Source of the DNA: a bacterium
Lineage (GTDB): Bacteria > Vulcanimicrobiota > JABDET01
DNA length: 64,000 bases
Reading direction: 5' to 3'
NCBI GenBank assembly: GCA_021800275.1
Contig: JAJYZB010000001.1
Span: 186,001-250,000, forward strand
The translations under genes and the position numbers were made by a program. Under the pieces are notes generated by a model. That model was given only the letters and a program-made list of their open reading frames with translations, did not search any database and was not told the origin of the DNA. Every line of letters begins with the position of its first letter. Position 1 is the first letter of the stretch. This document shows, one piece after another, positions 7,195-16,337 of this stretch.

Positions 7195-8346
7195 ATGAAA
7201 ATTGGCTTTTTTACAAATTCATATCATCCCATGGTCAGCGGAGTTATCAAAGCCGTTGATTTCATGACATTGGGATTAAGAGAATTAGGACATGAAGTTT
7301 ATGTCATTACTGCTGACTACCCTGGATTCCAAGAAAATGACCCTTTTGTCCTAAGATACCCTTCTATTGCCGCTGGACCCGCTTCAAAATTTCCTCTTGC
7401 TATTCCTTTTCAGCCAATCCTTAATAAGAAAATCGAAACTTTAAACCTCGATGTGATTCATTCTCAACATCCATTTTTGCTGGGAGAAACAGCTGCCAGA
7501 TTAGCCCGAAAGAAAAATATACCTCTTGTTTTCACGTTTCACACCCGGTATGACGATTATCTGCACTATACCCCTTTTGGAATCCCTAAATTCATCTCTA
7601 GAGCCTTCTTGCAGCGCAAAATTATTCGTTATCTGAGAAAATGCGATTCAATTATTGCCCCCACTCCTTCGATTAAAAAGCTTATCTTTGAGTACGGAAT
7701 TAAAGACAAGTGCCAGATTGTTCCCAATGCTATTGCCTTAGATTCTTTCCAAAAAACAGACGGAAAAGCTATCCAAAAAAAATACCAACTGGATGACAAG
7801 AAAGTTTCTCTTTTCATTGGAAGGCTGGCTCCTGAAAAAAATCTCTCTTTCCTTCTGGAAGCTTTTGTCTCAGTCATTCATGAAGTTCCCAATGCTCGTC
7901 TAATGTTGATTGGTGATGGGCCATCACGGGGCGATCTGGAAATAAAAACAAAAAAATTAGGATTATCCAATTTCGTTATTTTTCCTGGTATGATCCCCTA
8001 TCAACAAGTGCCAAACTACCTGTCCCTCTCGAAAATTTTTACAACTCCTTCTAAATCAGAGGTCAATCCATTATCTATCATGGAAGCAATGGCAGCCGGG
8101 GTCCCAGTGCTTGCGCTGCGCTCTCCATGGTCAGAAGAGATTATCTCTCATGGAAAGAATGGACTGCTTGCGGACGATAATAAAGATGCATTCGCAAAAA
8201 GTCTTATTCTACTCTTAAAAGATGACAGCACGAGCCGAAAGCTGAGCCAGGAAGCAAAAGAAAAAAGTAAAGAATTCCACTATCTGCCCATGGCTCAGAA
8301 GTTAGAAAAATTATACTTATCACTGCTGAGGAAACGGAAACAGTAA
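7195..8346 (+). CDS. Family 4 glycosyltransferase (GT-B fold)
   Basis: This 383-residue protein has the GT4 layout. The N-terminal acceptor domain begins MKIGFFTNSYHPMVSGV and contains IHSQHPFLLGE and FTFHTRYDDY. The C-terminal nucleotide-sugar domain has FIGRLAPEKN and the EX7E motif in SEVNPLSIMEAMAAG. The N-terminal motifs resemble processive glucosyl- or mannosyl-transferases that act on diacylglycerol or phosphatidylinositol, so a glycolipid acceptor is likely; the sugar is unknown. It would act on the cytoplasmic face of the inner membrane. It stands alone between two hairpins and an unrelated secreted-protein gene. Confidence 0.88.
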   Translation: MKIGFFTNSYHPMVSGVIKAVDFMTLGLRELGHEVYVITADYPGFQENDPFVLRYPSIAAGPASKFPLAIPFQPILNKKIETLNLDVIHSQHPFLLGETAARLARKKNIPLVFTFHTRYDDYLHYTPFGIPKFISRAFLQRKIIRYLRKCDSIIAPTPSIKKLIFEYGIKDKCQIVPNAIALDSFQKTDGKAIQKKYQLDDKKVSLFIGRLAPEKNLSFLLEAFVSVIHEVPNARLMLIGDGPSRGDLEIKTKKLGLSNFVIFPGMIPYQQVPNYLSLSKIFTTPSKSEVNPLSIMEAMAAGVPVLALRSPWSEEIISHGKNGLLADDNKDAFAKSLILLLKDDSTSRKLSQEAKEKSKEFHYLPMAQKLEKLYLSLLRKRKQ

Positions 8347-8454
8347 AGAAGTTTCGCTAATAAATCTGAGCGAAATATACATCAGAGCGCGCGGGTGAAT
8401 GAGAGGATCCAACTCCTTCATCGAGAAGATATATTTTACTCCGGAGGTGAAACC

Positions 8455-9750
8455 ATGAAAAAACTTCTCTTGCTTTTGTGGCTTCTTATTCTGTTTCCCG
8501 CTTTATCTGGTTTTGCAGGGGCTCGGTCCAATGTTTCCAACCCGTACATCGAATCCGTTGCCAATGACGCTCGGCAGCCGCTCCATGCAGGCGACTTTCT
8601 AGATGTAACCCTTGAGGGAGACGCACACTGCAAAGCTTATTTCGACATCCAGGGGGTGGCCAGAGGAATCGCAATGCAAGAGGTTTCTTCTGGAATCTAC
8701 GTGGGCCACTATCAGGTGAAACCTGGCGAAAATGCTGTTAATGCAGCGGTCATAGGTTATCTTGAAAAAGATGGCAAGACCAGTCTTATGTTTGCGCCCA
8801 GTCCCATTACTCTGGAGGGAGGTCCCCTGCCAACTCCACCTCCTGCTCCATCCCCCCAGGTCGTCACCCGGATCTCTCCGGGCAATAATGCTAGAGTGAC
8901 CTTAAAAAGGCCTAGCATTTACGCCATGTTTGACGCCGCGCAAAACGTGAACCCGCAAAGCATTCACTTTTATCTCGACGGACGTAACGTAACAGGAAAT
9001 GCTGCCACTGCCAGAACTTTTGCGGCTTACACTCCAGAGCTTTCGCTTGCTCCGGGCATTCACAGGGTAAGAGTTACCGGAGCAACCGAAAGCGGCCAAA
9101 ACTTTGAGGAAAATTGGAGCTTTTCCGTCATTTTGCCAAGTCCTCACCCAAACGTGAACCGCATCATTGTCGCCCACAACGCGGCCGGCCCTTTCTCTGT
9201 CGGGCAAACCATCCTTGTAGTAGTGGTCGGTCCTCCTCATGGAACAACAGTCTTTAGCATTGGAAAAACCAGAAACGGGATCCCGATGCGCGAAACTTCC
9301 ACCCCGGGCATTTACGTGGGACATTACATTTTCACAAACAACGATCACTTTCACAACGTGGCCATCACGGGAGCGATGGTCACAGCTCAAGGCAAGCATT
9401 TAACTGCCCAGGCTTTAACCCGCATCACCCTCATCCACCCTTTCACCGTCACTTTTCTTTCCCCGAGAAACGGGGAAATTGTTCCCGCTTCTTTTATCAT
9501 CAGCGGGAAAACCGCTCCTAACGTGGATGTCACCCTGACTATAAAGGCAGAAGCTCCTGTTATTCCAGGCTTTTACAGCGTGCATGAAAAACCAAAAATC
9601 GAAAATCTTCGTTCCGACGGCCAGGGAATTTTTAAAATGGAGCTTTCCACAATAGCATACTCAGGAACCCACTACCAGATTACGGCTGTGGCACGGAACG
9701 CCCGCGGGATCACCACTGCTCCCATCACGATAACCGTAACACAAAGATAG
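8455..9750 (+). CDS. Secreted protein with duplicated beta domains and Ig-like modules
   Basis: The 431-residue product starts at ATG 8455, not at an earlier in-frame GTG (8395). Only 8455 has GGAGGTG at correct spacing and is followed at once by a signal peptide (MKKLLLLLWLLILF to near FAGA). Two related domains flank an Ig-like one. Residues about 30-125 and 230-325 both carry the pattern V-N/E-D-x-R or H-N-A, then GIYVGHY and a V-A-x-x-G strand. A proline-rich linker follows the first copy. The C-terminal hundred residues form another Ig-like module (LSPRNGEIVPASFIISGKT). It is probably a periplasmic or surface structural protein. The gene is visibly richer in G+C than its neighbours. Confidence 0.72.
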   Translation: MKKLLLLLWLLILFPALSGFAGARSNVSNPYIESVANDARQPLHAGDFLDVTLEGDAHCKAYFDIQGVARGIAMQEVSSGIYVGHYQVKPGENAVNAAVIGYLEKDGKTSLMFAPSPITLEGGPLPTPPPAPSPQVVTRISPGNNARVTLKRPSIYAMFDAAQNVNPQSIHFYLDGRNVTGNAATARTFAAYTPELSLAPGIHRVRVTGATESGQNFEENWSFSVILPSPHPNVNRIIVAHNAAGPFSVGQTILVVVVGPPHGTTVFSIGKTRNGIPMRETSTPGIYVGHYIFTNNDHFHNVAITGAMVTAQGKHLTAQALTRITLIHPFTVTFLSPRNGEIVPASFIISGKTAPNVDVTLTIKAEAPVIPGFYSVHEKPKIENLRSDGQGIFKMELSTIAYSGTHYQITAVARNARGITTAPITITVTQR

Positions 9751-9798
9751 CATTCAGTTTAGGGATAGATAAAAGGGCTGCAGGAAGGAGCGAGACAA

Positions 9799-10290
9799 CT
9801 AATACCGGGTATAAAGAATATATTTTACGATGTTGTCTCCCCAATTTACAGGATGTCCTTTTTCAGGGGGACCTTTTGTAATATCAGCTTCAGGAGTGAG
9901 ATCAGGTCCGTAACACCACAAAACAACAACATGATATCCATGATAATAGAAATTTCTATACTGGTAAGCTCCCTGAGCTCCTGGCGCTGTCCATCCTGGA
10001 GGTCCGTGCGGCCAATGCTTTAAATAGGGTCCTTCCCAGTCAGGAATATTATCTATATTCTGAATCAAATCCGGATCGCTCCCAAGCTTACTTCCAGGAG
10101 GATAGGTTCCGGTGTCTTCATATAATCTTTGTATCGCCCTTTCAATCTTTTTCATCTGGCTCACCGCAACTTTCCTTCGCTGCGCATTGACATAGACCGT
10201 GTACATGGGAAACGCCATTAGACTTAACACTAAGAAAACTACGGTGACAGAAATTAACTCAGGTATCGTTATTCCTCTCTTAAAATTCAA
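9799..10290 (-). CDS. Type II secretion-type pseudopilin (GspG-like)
   Basis: This 163-residue protein has a prepilin N-terminus: NFKRG, then ITIPEL with Glu at position +5 of the mature form and an uninterrupted hydrophobic helix. The usual F/M after Gly is Ile here. A GspG-like region follows (QMKKIERAIQRLYEDTGTYP and GPYLKHWP) with a tyrosine-rich C-terminus. Pseudopilins build the periplasmic piston of type II secretion systems. The start is TTG at 10290; it overlaps the upstream stop (TTGA) and sits after GGTGGTGAAG. No other secretion genes are in the window, so it probably joins machinery encoded elsewhere. Confidence 0.82.
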   Translation of the reverse strand: MNFKRGITIPELISVTVVFLVLSLMAFPMYTVYVNAQRRKVAVSQMKKIERAIQRLYEDTGTYPPGSKLGSDPDLIQNIDNIPDWEGPYLKHWPHGPPGWTAPGAQGAYQYRNFYYHGYHVVVLWCYGPDLTPEADITKGPPEKGHPVNWGDNIVKYILYTRY

Positions 10291-12074
10291 GGCTTCACCA
10301 CCAAATCAACAGGATAAGAAGAACCCCCTTCTGGAATCGTTTCCACCTCTATTTTTTCCGTCTGAAGCGGTTTGAGGTTTAACGTGACCAGTGGATAATC
10401 ATTAAAGGGCTGCACTACAGGAGTTTCCATCATGATCTCGTGGTCAATAACAAATACGCCTCGAGCAGGTCCTCCCTGTGGAAAGAACATAATTTCAGAT
10501 CTTTCTCGATTCGAAGAAGGATTAATAATAGAAACATGAATCTTGTATAAAGCCCCATAATCTCCAAAATCAGGTTTTCCTGAATTCGGGTCTGACAAAC
10601 TTAATTTTTTTCCTATAGGAATAAACGCATAGTGCTTTCCAATGATATATTTTGCTTTCATATAAATAGTTGGATTGGGAAAAGTGCCATTGGATTTTTC
10701 AGCTTTAATTTCTGGAGGAAGAATGGTGTTGTGGAACGTTCCATCTTTTTTTTGAACCACTGTTTCGACCTGGTAATCTGCATTATGATTTAACGGAGTT
10801 ATTTGATAGATGCCGGAAACTGTTTGCTGAGGCGGAACTGCTTTTGCAAACAAAATCGCCGATTCTCCAGGTTCCAACTGCATAATCTCACCCAAATCAT
10901 CTCTATAACATGAAAAAAAACGATAGGCTGCCTTTTCCCCAACGTCGATTTCACTTAAGGCTGGTCCAGCTCCCCCTCCTGAAATCTGAATTCGCAGGAG
11001 CTTGTTCTTTTGATTTTTAACTAACACAATGAAACGGTATGAATTCTCTCCTTTATTTTTGTGATGAAAAAAGAAACGCGCTGTTCCTGTTTCAAAAGAT
11101 TTTTTAAAAAGAATGCCTGACCTATTAAATCCCTCGGGGTTGTTGCTCACCATTAAACTGTCTGCCTCATAAAGATGGAAAGGAAGATCTTTAATCTCAA
11201 AATCAAGCATCCCTTTTACAGGTAAATATCCTGAGCCATGAATAGAAACTTTTACGGGAAACACAGAAGTTTCTCCTGATCTCAACGATTCCGAAATCAG
11301 AGCCCTGGGAAGAATCGCGCTTATTCTTGTGTCAGGCTTTCTAGGAATAAAGCTGGCAATTTGCTGCAAAGCCCTTCTTTCCAAATATTCATGCGGAATC
11401 TTTTTCCCTGTGAGTAATAGCGAGATCTTTCCTGGGATGAAACCCGACCATTCTTTCACGTACAGATTTATTAAAACTGACAGATGGTCCGCTGTAATTC
11501 TGACCTGAGTTTTTCCTGGTTTCAAACCTTTTAAAATGAACGGAAATTGTTTGTTCTGGAGGCTGACAATTTTCGAGTCTTCAATCTTTATGGAAAGATT
11601 GCCAGAGTAATGTCCCATGACTTGAAACTGTTTTGTCTGTTGATAGGGAATCACAAGAGAGGAAGGAGTAATCAAATAAGTGCCGTGAATAAGAGCCAGC
11701 TTCAATCGTGATGCCCAAATTCGCGCTAACCAGAAAGGAGAAGTATGGTTCAAATGAGCCAGCTGCGGGGTTGCTGTAATCACAGGTATTGTTTTTGCAT
11801 AAAGAATATAATTTTTACCGAACCTGTCAATCCAAACCTGCCTGGCATTAATTCCATAAAGCAGCGCCTGTTTCAAGCGATTGACAACAAGATGCCCACT
11901 GTTCCTGGAATGAACTCTTAAAACCAGCTTATTTCCAAGCCAGATATCCCCGCTGCGTGAAAACACTGTGACTGCGCTCCAAGCAGGCTTCTCAAACGAA
12001 AGAAACAAAAACAAAACCAAAAAGATTTTAAAAACACTCTTCTGAATCTGGCTCCAGGGTCTATACATCCTCAT
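10287..12074 (-). CDS. Large exported protein with Big2-like domain, unknown function
   Basis: I place the start at ATG 12074, which overlaps the peptidase stop by four bases (ATGA); an upstream in-frame start at 12095 would overlap it by 25. The 595-residue product begins with a signal peptide (core FKIFLVLFLFLSF, cleavage near WSA). A segment at about 165-225 with LKGLKPGKTQVRITAD looks like a bacterial Ig-like group 2 domain. The remainder is predicted beta-rich and unassigned. It sits between a metallopeptidase and a pseudopilin in one overlapping unit, which suggests a role outside the cytoplasm with pseudopilus-type machinery. The function is unknown. Confidence 0.65.
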   Translation of the reverse strand: MRMYRPWSQIQKSVFKIFLVLFLFLSFEKPAWSAVTVFSRSGDIWLGNKLVLRVHSRNSGHLVVNRLKQALLYGINARQVWIDRFGKNYILYAKTIPVITATPQLAHLNHTSPFWLARIWASRLKLALIHGTYLITPSSLVIPYQQTKQFQVMGHYSGNLSIKIEDSKIVSLQNKQFPFILKGLKPGKTQVRITADHLSVLINLYVKEWSGFIPGKISLLLTGKKIPHEYLERRALQQIASFIPRKPDTRISAILPRALISESLRSGETSVFPVKVSIHGSGYLPVKGMLDFEIKDLPFHLYEADSLMVSNNPEGFNRSGILFKKSFETGTARFFFHHKNKGENSYRFIVLVKNQKNKLLRIQISGGGAGPALSEIDVGEKAAYRFFSCYRDDLGEIMQLEPGESAILFAKAVPPQQTVSGIYQITPLNHNADYQVETVVQKKDGTFHNTILPPEIKAEKSNGTFPNPTIYMKAKYIIGKHYAFIPIGKKLSLSDPNSGKPDFGDYGALYKIHVSIINPSSNRERSEIMFFPQGGPARGVFVIDHEIMMETPVVQPFNDYPLVTLNLKPLQTEKIEVETIPEGGSSYPVDLVVKP

Positions 12075-13729
12075 CCAGAACCCTGGAACAAACACTTTTC
12101 CGCCAGCTTTAATGGAATGACTCCTGTACGGAGAAAAGCATCATGAAAATTTTTCAATTTAAATTTTCCCTTTGTTTTTTTCTGATACAGATTTCTTAAT
12201 CGGAGTATTTCATGTTTTCCCATGAAATAAGACATGGGCTGGGATGGTTCCCGCATATATCTTTTAACTTCCCCCCAGGACATAGCTTCAGGAAATCCAA
12301 TTTTATCGCTCAAAAATGCAGCGGCTTTATCAGGTTTCATGTTATGAACATGAAGCCCAACATCAAGAATCACTCGAGCAATCCGCCACAGCTCATCCCT
12401 TTTTTGAGATAATTCAACCAGTGGAGATTCATAAAACCCCTGTTCTTTCATCATCTCTTCACAGTAAAATGCCCACCCTTCACATGAAACAGAAGAACTA
12501 AACCTCTTAACCAAGGGAGAAGCGCTTTCCCTGAGAAATGAAAATTGCAAATGATGCCCAGGATAGGTTTCATGAAGAGCAATCACTGGAATCTTATGGT
12601 AAGCGTGTTCTTTCAATCTAGCAGCTTCTTGTGTTTTAGGGAGGCCCGAAGGGACAGGTGTTACCCAGAACTCTCCATTTCCTTTTTTCTGAAAAGGAGG
12701 AATAGGAGAATATCCAGCAAAAGGGAGAAAAGAACGGTAAAAAGCAGGAGTCTCAATGACTTCAAGCAGATCTTTTTTAGGAAAAGTAACAAGCTGTTTA
12801 TTTAAAAGAAAAGAACGCACTTTATGAACAGAATCGCGATACGCTGAAACCAAATTTTCTTTAGAGGGGTGGTGTTCTGAACTTTCCATTAAAATAACTT
12901 TCCAATCTTTTCCGCGATCGATCTGACGGGCAAGCTTTTTCAATTCGAAACTGACTCTAGAAAAATTATCCACGCCAATTTTCTCTAAATCATCGGCATC
13001 ATAGGAGAAAAGGTGATATTTTTTCAATAACTGATCATAAACGTTTCGACCCACTGAAAAATCGCCTTTTGCCTTAGGAATGACAACTGTTTTCACCCAT
13101 TTCATATACTCGTGCAAATCCAATAGCAGAGAACTTTTGGCGCGAGTGAGCTCTTTGGCTAACCCTTGAGAAATTTTCCATTTTTGAGGATGAAATTGTT
13201 TAAAAAACTGAATCCCGCTTTCAGTCACTTCTAACGAGTCTTTCGAAAAAATAAGAACGGGATTCTTCAGATTAACTTTAGCTTCACGTAATAGTCCCCC
13301 AGCCAGTTTCATTCTCGACAAAAGCGATGCAGCTTTTTTTTCTGCTGAAAGATGCTCCCTGGCAGCCAGGTAATAAATACTTGATAAAACCAGCTCAGGA
13401 TAAAAAGACGGATCTTTTTCCCAGAGTCTCTTCTCTTCGTAGAAAATTTTCTCATGAATAAGTTCAACCTGAATTAAAGAAAAATCAATCAAATCATGAA
13501 AAGACAAGCTCTTCTTCGAAATTCGATCCAATTCTCGGGAAAACCCAGACAAAACGGTTTGAGCCTCTTTTCTGGCATCAGGAGAAAAACTTTCCAGAAG
13601 ATGGTCATATCCAGGAAATCCTAGAGCAGTGGCGCTGCTGGGATAGAGCTTGAAGGTTTCAGAGACGTAGCGAGCAGCAAAATCTGAAAAATCTCCTGGT
13701 AGAACCATTCTATTTTTTTCGTGTTCCAT
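12071..13729 (-). CDS. DUF885-family metallopeptidase
   Basis: The 552-residue product carries HETYPGHHLQ, the HExxxGHHxQ zinc motif of DUF885 proteins (related to M32 carboxypeptidases). CEGWAFYCEEMM, the downstream glutamate motif, is also present. The start is ATG 13729 with AAAGGATT upstream; a longer frame to 13858 would run through tRNA-Ser and is rejected. No signal peptide follows this start, so the enzyme is probably cytoplasmic. It is the first gene of a unit in which the next two genes overlap by four bases each. The substrate of DUF885 enzymes is not well defined; peptide trimming is the likely role. Confidence 0.88.
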   Translation of the reverse strand: MEHEKNRMVLPGDFSDFAARYVSETFKLYPSSATALGFPGYDHLLESFSPDARKEAQTVLSGFSRELDRISKKSLSFHDLIDFSLIQVELIHEKIFYEEKRLWEKDPSFYPELVLSSIYYLAAREHLSAEKKAASLLSRMKLAGGLLREAKVNLKNPVLIFSKDSLEVTESGIQFFKQFHPQKWKISQGLAKELTRAKSSLLLDLHEYMKWVKTVVIPKAKGDFSVGRNVYDQLLKKYHLFSYDADDLEKIGVDNFSRVSFELKKLARQIDRGKDWKVILMESSEHHPSKENLVSAYRDSVHKVRSFLLNKQLVTFPKKDLLEVIETPAFYRSFLPFAGYSPIPPFQKKGNGEFWVTPVPSGLPKTQEAARLKEHAYHKIPVIALHETYPGHHLQFSFLRESASPLVKRFSSSVSCEGWAFYCEEMMKEQGFYESPLVELSQKRDELWRIARVILDVGLHVHNMKPDKAAAFLSDKIGFPEAMSWGEVKRYMREPSQPMSYFMGKHEILRLRNLYQKKTKGKFKLKNFHDAFLRTGVIPLKLAEKCLFQGSG

Positions 13730-13797
13730 CGTTTTCAATCCTTTCTGAAATAAAAAAATCAAAGGACAAACCAGGAAAAAAGAGAACAGGCATTTTT

Positions 13798-13892
13798 GGA
13801 GAGGTGCCAGAGTGGTCGAATGGGCACGACTGGAAATCGTGTAGGCGGTGCAAAACACTGTCTCGAGGGTTCGAATCCCTCTCTCTCCGCCA
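13798..13892 (+). tRNA. tRNA-Ser (anticodon GGA)
   Basis: The cloverleaf is complete. The acceptor arm GGAGAGG pairs with TCTCTCC (one G-U), the anticodon loop is CTGGAAA (anticodon GGA, reading UCC/UCU), and a long variable arm is typical of class II serine tRNA. The T arm is GAGGG-TTCGAAT-CCCTC, and the CCA end is encoded at 13890-13892. I found no second copy of the 3' end, so there is no sign of an integrated element here. Confidence 0.97.
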
Positions 13893-14036
13893 GGATTCTC
13901 TGCCGGATATTCGCACTATCTGCAATCTTCTTCTCTTGTGAGATTTCACTTTTATCACAAGCAGAATCCACTATTCTAGCAAAAAATGATCCCAATCATG
14001 ATCTGGCGAATCTGTTTACGAAATGAAACTGCAAAA

Positions 14037-15890
14037 ATGCTGACAAAAAGCGCTGAGCGCCTCTCCTGTTTTTTTTTATTCCTACTCTTTTTAACCCTCC
14101 AGCAGGTTTCTGCCAAAACAACTCCTCAAGCAAACTCCCTCCTGGAACGAGCTGAAAAAGCGACTGTTTTTGGAATGATAGATACCCTTGATCATCACTA
14201 TCAATTCAACTGGGTTAAACAGTTCAAAATTCAGGTTCTGGTCAGAGGATGGATGCACTTTGCCAGAGCAGAAAGACACAAACGCAGTCTAAACTGGGTC
14301 ATTAAAGACTGCAGAAAAGATGGGATTCTGTTTTCAGGAGGGGGAGTCGTCAATCAGATAGGACTATCTCCTTCCCTGCTAAAATACGCCGAGAAAAAGG
14401 AAGCCGTTGGCTTAACCCCGTGGGGAAAGCCAGAACCCAGCGAAGGAAAAAATGTTTATTCTGGAAGCCTTTACAGCAAAGCTTTTTTGAATTACAAACT
14501 TCACATTCTTGAAAAACAGATTGACATGGGGGTTAATTTAATTCACCTGGATGTCATTGTCCAACTTTGGGATCTAAATGACAAATTTGACACTCCTACA
14601 ATTACGGCATTCCGAAACTTTCTAGAAAGAAAATATCCAAACTACACAGCAGAAGATTGGAAACAAAATTTTGACATTTCTTCATCAAAGCCCTGGGGAG
14701 GAATTCATCATTTCAATTACCGTACCTATCTCCAAAATCGCCGCTATTCTGATGGAAGCTTTTTTGCGGATCATCCCTACAACCCAGCAAACCCTCTTGC
14801 TGTCGAATGGGGAATCCCCAAAACAGGCCTCAAAAATAATTGGAGAATCTTTATCACTCAAGTATTTCCGAGGAACAGTTTTATGCATCAAACGGTTTTA
14901 CGAGTGTCCCGCTATTATGCCTCTTCATTAAAGGCTTACGCTAAAAAAGAAGGGAAACAGGTCTTAATCACTTTCAATGGAGCTAATCCGTATGCTGACT
15001 TCCAGGTGGACTCAGGGCTGACTGCCTATACCGTAAAAAAAATGACAGAATATGGCATTGGAGAAATGATTCTAAAAGCTCTAAATCATTACCCCAATTC
15101 AATTGAAGGTGAAAGGCTGAAACACGTACTCACCCCTTTCCTCCAAAATCCTCTGCAGCAGTCTTATGGGTTAAAAGAAAAATTCTTATCTCTTATAAAA
15201 CAAAAGCCAGGACTCTTAAACAAACTGAAAGGGTTCTTATACCAGATAAAAACCCGCAAGAAACAGGTTCATCTTAAAAATTTCCCCCTTCAATCTATTA
15301 TACCAGATGTCCAGTGGATCATCCAAAAATCAAGAAAGATGATCCATAATCAGAAAGCCCCTGTTGTTTTTTTTGTGGATTATCCCCCACCCTGGCAGAC
15401 CCTAAAACTTTGGAGTGGTCATTCTGTGCGTGGATTTCTCACAAAACTCTGCGCGGAGATCTATTCAGCAGGAGGAAGATTTGCTTTTATGCCTGATTTC
15501 CTTCAATCTTTCCCTGCTGCAGAAAAAAGTCTTCAGCAAATGGCAGTTTTTATCCGAAAACATTCTTCTTTTTATCATGGAATGAAGCTCATAACTGAAA
15601 GCCCTCTGATACAAGGAACCAATTCCAACCTTTTTACGACCACTTTGTGGAAATCCAGGGAGACTATAAAAGGAAAATGGATCTGGATTCTGCATATTGT
15701 CAATTTAAATTCTACACCTGCTGACTCTCTATGGGTTAGGATTCCTTTACAAATCCATCCGATCAAAAATATCCGTTTTTATTCTCCCTCACGTCCATTT
15801 CAAGGAATTCCGATCGTACGACAAGGGAACAAAAGGGTCATTCAACTCCCAGAATTTCAAAATTATGGCGTCGTCCGATTTCAATCCTGA
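14037..15890 (+). CDS. Large exported protein, possible glycoside-hydrolase-like fold
   Basis: I chose ATG 14037 because a signal peptide follows directly (SCFFLFLLFLTLQQVSA). An earlier in-frame ATG at 13986 would give an unusually long N-region. Neither has a good ribosome site. The product is 617 residues. Segments such as DMGVNLIHLDVIVQLWD and QVLITFNGANPYADFQ, plus many Trp and Tyr, resemble beta-strand ends of a TIM-barrel glycosidase. The order of an N-terminal barrel and a late beta-rich part fits too. I cannot match it to a defined family. It follows tRNA-Ser and precedes a toxin-antitoxin pair. Confidence 0.6.
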   Translation: MLTKSAERLSCFFLFLLFLTLQQVSAKTTPQANSLLERAEKATVFGMIDTLDHHYQFNWVKQFKIQVLVRGWMHFARAERHKRSLNWVIKDCRKDGILFSGGGVVNQIGLSPSLLKYAEKKEAVGLTPWGKPEPSEGKNVYSGSLYSKAFLNYKLHILEKQIDMGVNLIHLDVIVQLWDLNDKFDTPTITAFRNFLERKYPNYTAEDWKQNFDISSSKPWGGIHHFNYRTYLQNRRYSDGSFFADHPYNPANPLAVEWGIPKTGLKNNWRIFITQVFPRNSFMHQTVLRVSRYYASSLKAYAKKEGKQVLITFNGANPYADFQVDSGLTAYTVKKMTEYGIGEMILKALNHYPNSIEGERLKHVLTPFLQNPLQQSYGLKEKFLSLIKQKPGLLNKLKGFLYQIKTRKKQVHLKNFPLQSIIPDVQWIIQKSRKMIHNQKAPVVFFVDYPPPWQTLKLWSGHSVRGFLTKLCAEIYSAGGRFAFMPDFLQSFPAAEKSLQQMAVFIRKHSSFYHGMKLITESPLIQGTNSNLFTTTLWKSRETIKGKWIWILHIVNLNSTPADSLWVRIPLQIHPIKNIRFYSPSRPFQGIPIVRQGNKRVIQLPEFQNYGVVRFQS

Positions 15891-15945
15891 ACTGTCACTA
15901 TAACCGCTCATAATATTAGAAATCAAGCCCTTAGGGAATGTCTGG

Positions 15946-15977
15946 CTGCCAATACGGTTACAGTCATCTCTTGGCAG
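15946..15977. repeat. Inverted repeat upstream of the toxin-antitoxin pair
   Basis: CTGCCAA (15946-15952) and TTGGCAG (15971-15977) are perfect inverted copies 18 bases apart. They lie about 30 bases upstream of the candidate -35 box. They could be an operator half-site pair or part of a weak terminator for the preceding gene. Confidence 0.3.
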
Positions 15978-16005
15978 TGTCAAAACTTTTTTCTCACTTT
16001 CCTAC

Positions 16006-16034
16006 TTTACAAAAATTAAAATTTATGATAGGAT
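16006..16034 (+). promoter_or_regulatory. Promoter of the toxin-antitoxin pair
   Basis: TTTACA (16006-16011) and TAGGAT (16029-16034) stand 17 bases apart, a good sigma-70-type arrangement. The antitoxin start follows at 16051 after TGAGGTGAAGA. Confidence 0.5.
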
Positions 16035-16050
16035 TATCCTGAGGTGAAGA

Positions 16051-16335
16051 ATGCCAAGAATTAAAGAAGAAAAAATTACAGTTACGCTTCGAGGCAAAAA
16101 CCAACTGACTCTTCCCGCCAACCTTGTTCAGGAAGGGGTTAGGCGGTTTTACGCTGCAGTTGATCGAAAAGGCCGGGTTATTCTTGATCCCATTTTAGAA
16201 ATTCCAGCTAGTCAGGCTTATTTCTGGACAAAACGATGGCAGGAAGGGGAACGGCAGAGCGACCAGGACGCAGCTGCTGGTCGAATCAAAGGATTCAAAG
16301 ATGTGGAAGCTCTCATCACTGACCTGAAACATTAA
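16051..16335 (+). CDS. AbrB/SpoVT-type antitoxin
   Basis: In this 94-residue protein, ITVTLRGKNQLTLPANLV is the swapped-hairpin AbrB/MazE DNA-binding domain. It is followed by a C-terminal arm (YFWTKRWQEGERQSDQDAA, then GRIKGFKDVEAL) typical of AbrB-family antitoxins that wrap a partner toxin. It should bind the toxin and repress its own promoter. The toxin-like gene starts two bases after this stop, so the genes are translated together. Confidence 0.85.
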   Translation: MPRIKEEKITVTLRGKNQLTLPANLVQEGVRRFYAAVDRKGRVILDPILEIPASQAYFWTKRWQEGERQSDQDAAAGRIKGFKDVEALITDLKH

Positions 16336-16337
16336 TT

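Noticed and set aside
8902-9399. 165-codon minus-strand frame
   Set aside because: It is the shadow of the GC-richer secreted protein, where high third-position G+C removes stops; it has no ribosome site.
13730-13858. N-terminal extension of the DUF885 peptidase frame
   Set aside because: It runs antisense through tRNA-Ser, and ATG 13729 has a ribosome site and gives the normal family start.
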